Origin: Verrucomicrobiota bacterium
GTDB lineage: Bacteria > Verrucomicrobiota > Verrucomicrobiia > Limisphaerales > UBA9464
NCBI GenBank assembly: GCA_026397675.1
Contig: JAPLUH010000184.1
Span: forward strand, 1 to 5,102
DNA: 5,102 nt
Reading direction: 5' to 3'
The notes under the pieces were generated by a model. That model saw only the letters and a program-made list of their open reading frames with translations. It was not told the origin of the DNA and searched no databases. The position numbers and the translations under genes were made by a program. Within the stretch, counting starts at the first letter, position 1; each line of letters begins with the position of its first letter. Of the stretch, positions 1 to 5,102 are shown piece by piece.

Positions 1-1
1 C

Positions 2-556
2 TCACGCTGCCTGACGGGTAACCGCTTTGAGAAAGACTTCACCCTCGACTGGGCGCTGCGTTTGAAGCCGCTACTGGAGGCGCAAGGATGGACCGTTTAC
101 CTAACACGAACCAATGATTCAGAGCTGTCGCTGACCGACCGAGTGCGAATGGCCGAAACCCAACAAGCAGGGCTGTTTATCAGCCTTCATTTTAACTCGG
201 CCTTCCCCAACACCCAGGCCCATGGGCTGGAAACCTACTGCCTGACGCCGTGCGGGCTCACCTCGACCACCACCCGCGTGTACGCCGATGACACCACCGC
301 CACCTTCCCCAACAATCAACACGACGCGGCCAACGTCGTTTTAGCGCAGCGCATCCACCGTCACCTGCTCAATGCCACCGGGACTGCCGACCGCGGTATC
401 CGACGCGCCCGATTTATGGACGTGCTGCGGGGACAGAACCGCCCCGCGGTGTTGGTCGAAGGAGGTTTTTTATCCAACGCCGAAGAATCGCAACGCATCA
501 ACACTCCGGCCTACCGCCAGCGTTTGGCCGTGGGAGTGGCACGAGCGCTGGAATAA
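2..556 (+). CDS. N-acetylmuramoyl-L-alanine amidase (Amidase_3), 5'-truncated
   Basis: This is the C-terminal part of a zinc-dependent amidase that cuts the bond between MurNAc and L-alanine in peptidoglycan, normally acting outside the cytoplasmic membrane. The frame is open from base 2, so the TTG at 62 is only an internal leucine; the true start is upstream. Visible family motifs are EKD (the zinc-ligand glutamate, about 29-37), LTRTND (about 101-118), SLHFNS with the zinc-ligand histidine at 188-190, DRGIRRARF (about 389-415), and LVEGGFLSN with the catalytic glutamate at 458-460. The first zinc histidine and any signal peptide lie outside the window. Two cysteines (codons 239-241 and 251-253) sit in the YCLTPCG block, where relatives I recall lack them. 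The stop is TAA at 554-556. The next gene is 265 bases away behind a possible promoter, so it is probably transcribed separately. The family call is firm; the physiological role (cell separation, recycling or sporulation-like lysis) is not determined. Confidence 0.93.
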   Translation, partial: SRCLTGNRFEKDFTLDWALRLKPLLEAQGWTVYLTRTNDSELSLTDRVRMAETQQAGLFISLHFNSAFPNTQAHGLETYCLTPCGLTSTTTRVYADDTTATFPNNQHDAANVVLAQRIHRHLLNATGTADRGIRRARFMDVLRGQNRPAVLVEGGFLSNAEESQRINTPAYRQRLAVGVARALE

Positions 557-617
557 ATCGCTGGTCAATGTTGTAAACGGTTGGCGATGTCTTTCGCCTC
601 GGGTCGTCAAAAAAACT

Positions 618-648
618 TTGAACACTTTTCCGGCAAACTGTCTATAGT
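618..648 (+). promoter_or_regulatory. Candidate sigma-70-type promoter for the ABC operon
   Basis: The -35-like TTGAAC lies at 618-623 and the -10-like TATAGT (5 of 6 matches to TATAAT) at 643-648. The 19-bp spacer is longer than the preferred 17. A run of seven A (609-615) sits just upstream of the -35 box, where an UP element would lie. Initiation would fall near 655, giving a leader of about 167 nt before the ATG at 822. This is the best promoter-like match I found in the gap between the amidase and the ABC ATPase, and it points the right way. It is pattern matching only. Confidence 0.42.
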
Positions 649-654
649 CCGGAA
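628..654. repeat. Inverted repeat TTCCGG-N15-CCGGAA around the -10 box
   Basis: Perfect 6-bp arms lie at 628-633 and 649-654, separated by 15 bases that contain the -10-like TATAGT. Arm centres are 21 bp apart, about two helical turns, which is compatible with a dimeric repressor or activator. The arms could also pair in RNA, but only if transcription started further upstream. The pair may be chance, since CCGG is common in GC-rich DNA. Confidence 0.4.
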
Positions 655-668
655 CCGCTGGTGGTTAA

Positions 669-685
669 TGGATTGTTTCAATCCA
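669..685 (+). other. Short perfect hairpin in the presumed 5' leader
   Basis: TGGATTG (669-675) and CAATCCA (679-685) are perfect complements around a three-base TTT loop. No T-tract follows, so it does not look like an intrinsic terminator. It lies about 14 bases after the predicted transcription start, where it could stabilise the 5' end of the mRNA or take part in regulation. A DNA-binding site is an alternative reading. Confidence 0.45.
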
Positions 686-821
686 ATCTGCGTCGCTTTA
701 ACGCCGTGGGTTGACGAACAACCTCTCTGTCGCTATTCCGCTGATTTTTCGCAGCATTGACAGCGACCTTTCCACCTCGGCTGCGAGCGCACTTTGACGT
801 ATTGACACCACGACTCTGACA

Positions 822-1784
822 ATGATTGACGTAGAAAATTTGATCAAGGAGTTCGGGCCCAAGCGGGCGGTGAACGGAGTTTCCTTCACGATCCGCCGTG
901 GCGAGATCCTCGGTTTCCTTGGGCCCAATGGCGCCGGGAAATCGACGACCATGCGCATGATCACCGGGTTTTTCCCACCCACCTCGGGCCGGGTCCGCAT
1001 TGGTGGCCATGACATGGCCGAAGAGCCCATCGCTGCCAAGAAACTCATCGGCTATCTGCCCGAAAGCGCTCCGTGCTATTCGGACATGACCGTCAATGGC
1101 TTCCTGCGATTCACAGCCGAACTTCGAGGCATGCGGGGCGCCCAAATCGACGCCGCCGTGGCTAAGGTGGCCGGCTTGTGCTTCCTGGAAGGCGTTCTCC
1201 ACCAAAGCGTGGACACCCTCTCCAAGGGCTACCGGCACCGCACGTGTTTCGCCCAGTCCATCCTCCATGACCCCGAAGTCCTCGTGCTGGACGAGCCCAC
1301 CGATGGCCTCGATCCGAACCAAAAGCATGAGGTCCGGCAAATCATCAAGCGCATGGGCCAAACCAAGGCCATCATCTTCTCAACTCACATCCTGGAGGAG
1401 GTCGAGGCCTGTTGTTCGCGGGCAATTATCATCGACCGAGGCACCGTGGTGGCCAACGGCACCCCGGCCGAACTAAAAGCTCGGGCAGAAACAGCCGGTT
1501 CTGTGCACCTGCGTGTCCGAAACGTGGCCGCCGAAACCCTGAAGTCGAAACTGGGCTCACTCCCGGTGGCCGGACGGGTCAGCCTGCAGGACAATCCTGA
1601 CGGGTCGCTTTCGGCACGGGTCTTCCCGCGCGACAAATCCACCCGGGCCGACTTGTCACTGTCGGTCGCTCAGACTGCGACCCAATCTGGGTGGAGCTTC
1701 GATGAGCTGCACACTGAAGAAGGTCGTCTGGACGACGTTTTCCGGGCAATCACCCTCCCTGATTCCGTCAAAACCCGAGAATAA
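822..1784 (+). CDS. ABC transporter ATP-binding protein, NatA/GldA type
   Basis: A 320-residue cytoplasmic ATPase that would power the permease encoded next. The nucleotide-binding domain fills residues 1 to about 215: Walker A GPNGAGKST at 34-42 (Lys40), a Q-loop region GYLPE at 77-81 with Glu in the usual Gln position (as in GldA-like proteins), signature LSKGYRHR at 133-140, Walker B LVLDEP with Asp157 and Glu158, D-loop GLDPNQ at 162-167, and H-loop His189. All catalytic residues are present, so it should be active. The tail (about 220-320) ends in a 'DELxxEExxLDDVFRAIT'-like block, typical of the C-terminal extension in this ABC-2 subfamily. The signature differs from the common LSKGYRQRVGLAQ: it has His139 and Thr-Cys-Phe at 141-143. 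The ATG at 822 is chosen because an in-frame TGA lies at 795-797 and the protein begins directly with the family's first beta strand. No Shine-Dalgarno sequence is visible. It is the first gene of the operon. Confidence 0.95.
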   Translation: MIDVENLIKEFGPKRAVNGVSFTIRRGEILGFLGPNGAGKSTTMRMITGFFPPTSGRVRIGGHDMAEEPIAAKKLIGYLPESAPCYSDMTVNGFLRFTAELRGMRGAQIDAAVAKVAGLCFLEGVLHQSVDTLSKGYRHRTCFAQSILHDPEVLVLDEPTDGLDPNQKHEVRQIIKRMGQTKAIIFSTHILEEVEACCSRAIIIDRGTVVANGTPAELKARAETAGSVHLRVRNVAAETLKSKLGSLPVAGRVSLQDNPDGSLSARVFPRDKSTRADLSLSVAQTATQSGWSFDELHTEEGRLDDVFRAITLPDSVKTRE

Positions 1785-1875
1785 TCGCTCCTGACGCCAA
1801 CTACCCGCGGTAAAAATCCTCCGCTGGATCCGGTCGGCATCCCCGCATCAACCCTCTTTCTAAACTCTCATCCCC

Positions 1876-2625
1876 ATGAATGAATCGCTTCGGAACATCT
1901 GGACGATCCTGAAACGTGAGCTCAACGGCTACTTTGCATCGCCCGTAGCCTACGTGTTCATCGTCATCTTCCTGCTTCTCAACGGCTTCTTCACCTTCAT
2001 GCTCGGCGGGTTCTTCGAGCTGGGAGAAGCCTCGCTCTCGCGCCCCTTCTTCAACTGGCACCCGTGGTTGTACTTGTTCCTAGTGCCGGCCGCTGGCATG
2101 CGCCTGTGGGCTGAAGAACGCCGCGTAGGCACCCTCGAACTGCTCCTGACCATGCCGGTCACCGCGGCGCAGGCCATCATCGGCAAATTCCTGGCCTGCT
2201 GGGCCTTCTTGGCTCTGGCGCTGGCACTAACCTTCCCGGTGGTGGGCTCCGTCTACTACCTCGGACACCCCGACGGTGGCGCCATCTTCGCTGGATATGT
2301 GGGCAGCCTGCTGTTGGCTGGGTCCTATCTGGCCGTCACAGTGGCAACCTCGGCCATCACCCGAAACCAAGTTATTAGTTTCATCCTGTCGGTAGTCATC
2401 TGCTTTTTCCTCATCCTTGCTGGGTGGGAACCGGTCACCAGCCTTCTGGTGCGATGGGCCCCGGCCGGATTGGTAGAACTCGTCACCGGGTTCTCCGTGA
2501 TGCCCCACTTCGCGAGCTTCCAGCGAGGCGTGATCGACTTCCGAGACCTGCTTTTCTTCGCCTCGGTGATCGTCTTCAGCCTCTTTGGCACCAGTGTTAT
2601 CCTCCGTGGCCTGCGCGGCGCCTAA
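1876..2625 (+). CDS. ABC-2 type transporter permease, GldF-like
   Basis: A 249-residue inner-membrane protein forming the transmembrane part of the ABC complex. I see six hydrophobic segments: about 23-46, 63-78 (the weakest), 101-129, 135-161, 166-184 and 224-243. The N-terminal 'ILKRELNGYFASPVAYVF' region (11-28) and the loop WAEERRVGTLELLLTMPV (78-95) are hallmarks of ABC-2/GldF permeases; that loop is expected to contact the ATPase. A third conserved block, FQRGVIDFRDLLFF, lies at 215-228. Length matches the GldF family, and with only six helices it presumably acts as a dimer. It starts 91 bases after the ATPase stop; that gap (1785-1875) shows no clear promoter or terminator. The ATG at 1876 follows the pyrimidine-rich CTCTCATCCCC and has no Shine-Dalgarno sequence. 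Direction of transport and substrate cannot be read from the sequence, although the family is mainly linked to export. Confidence 0.93.
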   Translation: MNESLRNIWTILKRELNGYFASPVAYVFIVIFLLLNGFFTFMLGGFFELGEASLSRPFFNWHPWLYLFLVPAAGMRLWAEERRVGTLELLLTMPVTAAQAIIGKFLACWAFLALALALTFPVVGSVYYLGHPDGGAIFAGYVGSLLLAGSYLAVTVATSAITRNQVISFILSVVICFFLILAGWEPVTSLLVRWAPAGLVELVTGFSVMPHFASFQRGVIDFRDLLFFASVIVFSLFGTSVILRGLRGA

Positions 2626-2647
2626 ACCTTCTGACCTTTCCTGAGTA

Positions 2648-4519
2648 ATGAAACAGACCAAGATTCAAACCCTGCTGTTCTCGACCGCGGGCGTCGGCCT
2701 GGCCTTCGTCGCGATCACCGGCCTGAACCTGCTGTTCAGCCCGGTGCGGGCCCGTCTCGACCTAACGGCTGACGGCCTGCACACCCTGTCCGAGGGTTCC
2801 CGCAAGATCCTCTCCAAGATCGACTCCAACGTAGAAGTTCGACTCTACGTTTCGCGAGGCGAGAACCGGATGCCCAGTGCCATCAAGAACTACGCCCAAA
2901 CCGTTGAAGACCTTCTTCAGGAGTTCCGGGCTGCTTCCGGGGGCAAAATCACTATCAAGCGGCTCGATCCCGAGCCCGACTCGGATGCCGAAGACACCGC
3001 CAAGCTCGACGGCATCGAACCCGTGTCGCTCGGGCAAATGGGCGGCGATCCGATTTACTTCGGCATGGCTGTCAGCCTCGCTCCCGAGACCAAGGCCATT
3101 CCGTTCCTGTCCCCGCAGCGCGAGAAGCTGCTCGAATACGACATCGCCCGGGTCATCTCGCAGGTCATCGCCACCAACAAACCGGTGCTGGGTGTCATGA
3201 GCCCGCTTCCCGTGTTGGGCGGGCCTGCAATGAACCCCATGATGATGCAAATGGGGCGTCAACCCCAGCAGCAGCAGCCGTGGATCACTTTCAGCGAACT
3301 CAAACGGGATTTCACGGTTGAGAGCGTCCCGATGGAAACCGACACCATCCCGGATAAGATCCAGGTGTTGATGGTCGTTCACCCCAAAGATATTTCGGAG
3401 AAGGCTCAATACGCCATCGACCAATTTATCCTGCGTGGTGGCAAACTCATCGCGTTCCTCGACACCCAGTGCATCACCGACAACCGCAATCCCAACCCGA
3501 TGGGGATGAATCTTGGCGGTGGATCTTCCCTCCCAAAACTCCTCGAAAAGTGGGGCATGGGTCTCGACACCTCCAAGGTGGTGGCCGACCGAACCTTCAG
3601 CCGCGAACTTCAAGGACGTGACGGTCGCCCTCAACCCGTGCCGGCCTTCTTGTTTCTCAACGCCGACGGCGTGAACCGTGACGATGCGGTCACCGGTCAG
3701 AGCGACAACCTGTGGCTTCCCTTCGCTGGTGCGTTCACCGGAACGCCGGCCGAGGGCCTGCGTGCGGACGTGCTGCTCAAGTCCTCCAAAGATTCCCAAC
3801 TGGTGGATGGCATGACTTCGCAGTTCAACGGCGCCAAGATCCTCGACGACTTCGCTCCGTCCCAGACCAACTACCCGCTGGCCCTCCGCCTGTCGGGCAA
3901 GTTCAAGACGGCCTTCCCCGATGGCAAACCCGGAGCTACCAACGCCACCAGCCTCAAGGAGGCCAAGTCCGATACCGTCGTGTACCTCTTCGGTGACGTG
4001 GACTTCCTCAACGATGCCTACTCCGTCGAGGTCAACCCGATGTTGGGAATGGCCATGCCGCGCAATGGCAATTTGGCACTGGTGCAGAACCTCGTAGAAC
4101 AGGCCTCCGGCGATGTCAATTTGGTCGGAGCCCGCGGCCGGGCCTCGGTGAGCCGTCCGTTCACCGTCGTCCAACGGATGGAAGGCGAGGCACGCGCCCG
4201 CTATCAGGGCAAGATCGAGGGTCTCAACAAAAAGGTTGAACAACTTCAGAGCAAACTGAACGACGTCCAGATCAAGCAAGAAGGCAACACCTCCAAAATC
4301 ATCCTCACCAAGGATCAGCAGGACGCCATCTCCAACTTCAAGAAGCAGCAAATCGAGGCACGGAAAGACCTCCGCAAGGAGCGCCGTAACCTCGATGTGG
4401 ACGTCAAGAATCTCGAAAATCGGGTCAAATGGCTGAATATCGCTGCGATGCCCCTGCTGGTTTCCGCCGCAGGAATTGCCCTGGCCATCGCCCGTAAAAA
4501 CCGCACGAACGCCAAATGA
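2648..4519 (+). CDS. GldG-like ABC transporter auxiliary protein (ABC_transp_aux / DUF7088)
   Basis: A 623-residue membrane-anchored partner of the ABC transporter. Residues 9-30 form an N-terminal membrane helix. The stretch RLDLTADGLHTLSEGSRKIL (36-55) followed by VEVRLYVS (62-69) marks the DUF7088-like N-terminal domain. LLEYDIARVI (161-170) and the region to about 490 fit ABC_transp_aux, including YLFGDVDFLND (446-456) and GNLALVQNLVEQ (474-485). A charged coiled coil (about 510-592) leads to a C-terminal helix (about 597-614) and a basic tail. With two helices the large central part probably faces the periplasm; that topology is inferred. A Met/Gln-rich loop (193-212, with MMM and QQQQ) and a Met/Gly loop (281-296) look like flexible insertions. 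It starts 22 bases after the permease stop and overlaps the next gene by 4 bases. In Flavobacterium, GldG works with GldA and GldF in gliding; the biochemical role is unknown, and motility cannot be assumed here. Confidence 0.92.
   Translation: MKQTKIQTLLFSTAGVGLAFVAITGLNLLFSPVRARLDLTADGLHTLSEGSRKILSKIDSNVEVRLYVSRGENRMPSAIKNYAQTVEDLLQEFRAASGGKITIKRLDPEPDSDAEDTAKLDGIEPVSLGQMGGDPIYFGMAVSLAPETKAIPFLSPQREKLLEYDIARVISQVIATNKPVLGVMSPLPVLGGPAMNPMMMQMGRQPQQQQPWITFSELKRDFTVESVPMETDTIPDKIQVLMVVHPKDISEKAQYAIDQFILRGGKLIAFLDTQCITDNRNPNPMGMNLGGGSSLPKLLEKWGMGLDTSKVVADRTFSRELQGRDGRPQPVPAFLFLNADGVNRDDAVTGQSDNLWLPFAGAFTGTPAEGLRADVLLKSSKDSQLVDGMTSQFNGAKILDDFAPSQTNYPLALRLSGKFKTAFPDGKPGATNATSLKEAKSDTVVYLFGDVDFLNDAYSVEVNPMLGMAMPRNGNLALVQNLVEQASGDVNLVGARGRASVSRPFTVVQRMEGEARARYQGKIEGLNKKVEQLQSKLNDVQIKQEGNTSKIILTKDQQDAISNFKKQQIEARKDLRKERRNLDVDVKNLENRVKWLNIAAMPLLVSAAGIALAIARKNRTNAK
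3239..3277 (+). repeat. In-frame triplet runs (ATG x3 and CAG x4) encoding a Met/Gln-rich loop
   Basis: Three ATG codons (3239-3247) and four CAG codons (3266-3277) lie 18 bases apart in the GldG-like gene. They encode Met198-200 and Gln207-210 of a low-complexity loop between conserved parts of the auxiliary domain. Such triplet runs can change length by slippage without breaking the frame, so length variation between strains would be unsurprising. Confidence 0.6.
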
Positions 4520-5102
4520 ACACCAAACAACTGGCCATCCTCGTCGCCGTCGGTCTCGCCCTGGGCGGGGCGGGCCTCTATGTCCGCAATCAGCAATCGG
4601 CTGGATACCAACAATCCTCGTCGCAAATCGGTGGAGCCGTGCTGCCTGGGTTCGATGCCTCCGCCCTCTCGGGGCTGCGCATCACCCAGGGCACCAACCA
4701 ATTGAACATCCTCAAGTCCGGCAACGACTGGACAGTGAAGGAGCGCGGCGGCTACCCGGCCAACTTCGGTTCCATCCAAGAATTCGTCCGGAAGCTGGTC
4801 GACCTCAAGGCCACCCAACCGGTGCAAATCGGGCCATCCCGATTGCCGGTACTGGAACTCATCGCTCCAGACAAAGGTCCGGGGGTGCTCGTAGAACTGC
4901 TGGGAGCCGACGGTAAGACCACCCGCTCGTTGCTTCTGGGCAAAAAGCACACCAAGGGCGGCGGCCAAGAAGACCCCGGTATGGGAGGCATGGGTGGAGC
5001 TTGGCCCATCGGCCGGTACGTCATGGTCGACAACAAGATCGAGACAGTCACCCTGGTCAACGAACCCTTGGCCAATGCCGAACCCAAGCCCGATCAGTGG
5101 CT
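4516..5102 (+). CDS. DUF4340 domain-containing membrane-anchored protein, 3'-truncated
   Basis: An ATG at 4516 opens a frame that stays open to the window edge (195 complete codons, then two bases). It overlaps the upstream stop as ATGA, which suggests translational coupling to the GldG-like gene. Residues 5-23 form a hydrophobic N-terminal helix with little charge before it, so the protein is probably anchored with its bulk outside the cytoplasm. DUF4340 features follow: LSGLRITQ (51-58), WTVKERGGYPANFGSI (72-87) and SLLLGKKH (138-145), then YVMVDN and a 'V.LVNEPL' segment near 168-185 that matches the pattern in which the domain reads out strand by strand. A Gly/Met-rich loop (148-161) recalls those in its upstream neighbour. 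Full-length relatives are usually several hundred residues, so much of the C-terminus is missing. DUF4340 genes are often placed directly after GldG-like genes in this cassette; their function is unknown, and a structural or substrate-handling role in the complex is my inference. Confidence 0.88.
   Translation, partial: MNTKQLAILVAVGLALGGAGLYVRNQQSAGYQQSSSQIGGAVLPGFDASALSGLRITQGTNQLNILKSGNDWTVKERGGYPANFGSIQEFVRKLVDLKATQPVQIGPSRLPVLELIAPDKGPGVLVELLGADGKTTRSLLLGKKHTKGGGQEDPGMGGMGGAWPIGRYVMVDNKIETVTLVNEPLANAEPKPDQW

Noticed and set aside
583..598. GGCGA / TCGCC hairpin just after the amidase stop as a terminator
   Set aside because: The stem is only 5 bp with a 6-base loop, and no T-run follows on the + strand. 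The A-run at 609-615 would be a T-run only for the opposite strand, and no stable stem sits directly before it there.
372..647. A 91-codon + strand frame overlapping the end of the amidase
   Set aside because: It is out of frame with the conserved amidase motifs and its product resembles no protein I know; the part past 556 is simply stop-poor intergenic DNA.
802..807. TTGACA at 802-807 (and another at 757-762) as promoter -35 boxes
   Set aside because: The first is too close to the ATG at 822 to fit a -10 box and start site; the second has no -10-like hexamer at suitable spacing.
678..1361. A 227-codon open frame on the - strand over the operon promoter region and ATPase
   Set aside because: It mirrors the ATPase coding sequence for most of its length, has no family resemblance, and would cover the regulatory gap without any start signal.
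1811..1817. TAAAAAT in the ATPase-permease gap as an internal promoter -10
   Set aside because: No acceptable -35 box lies 16-19 bases upstream, and the gap is short enough for simple read-through.
2762..4351. A 529-codon open frame on the - strand across most of the GldG-like gene
   Set aside because: It lies wholly opposite a gene with clear domain motifs and membrane helices. Its translation is rich in His, Gly, Val and Leu with no recognisable family. Long antisense frames are a common by-product of codon bias in GC-rich genes.
4476..4916. A 146-codon + strand frame at the end of the GldG-like gene
   Set aside because: It is a shadow of the true DUF4340 frame starting at 4516; its product is Arg/Pro/Gly-rich and has no membrane helix or family motif.

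Overview
The window is a moderately GC-rich bacterial segment with all recognisable genes on the + strand. The amidase style (an Amidase_3 enzyme with 'LTPxG..ST' and 'DRGIRRARF' blocks) and the gene order (ABC ATPase, ABC-2 permease, GldG-like protein, DUF4340 protein) recall Verrucomicrobiota or a neighbouring PVC lineage. This is a judgement from family resemblance, not a search result. The apparent absence of Shine-Dalgarno sequences before the starts fits a lineage that relies little on them.

Layout: positions 2-556 hold the 3' part of an N-acetylmuramoyl-L-alanine amidase whose start lies before the window. A 265-base non-coding gap (557-821) follows. It carries a plausible sigma-70-type promoter (TTGAAC / TATAGT behind a seven-A run), a TTCCGG inverted repeat bracketing the -10 box, and a compact 7-bp hairpin in the presumed leader. 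From 822 to the right edge lies one operon: an ABC ATPase (822-1784), an ABC-2 type permease (1876-2625), a large GldG-like auxiliary protein (2648-4519), and a DUF4340 protein that begins inside the preceding stop codon (4516) and runs off the window. This last gene is easily missed because its stop codon is outside.

The four operon genes most likely build one inner-membrane complex: a cytoplasmic NatA/GldA-type ATPase, a six-helix permease, and two membrane-anchored proteins whose large domains probably face the periplasm. Homologues in Bacteroidota (GldA, GldF, GldG) were first linked to gliding motility. In other phyla the same cassette has no settled substrate or role. The amidase is a separate cell-wall hydrolase; the promoter-bearing gap argues against its being part of the operon.

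I see no tRNA, rRNA, CRISPR array, insertion sequence or phage gene. This is mostly an ordinary chromosomal region. Its main biological interest is the uncharacterised ABC/GldG/DUF4340 complex and its possible regulatory leader.
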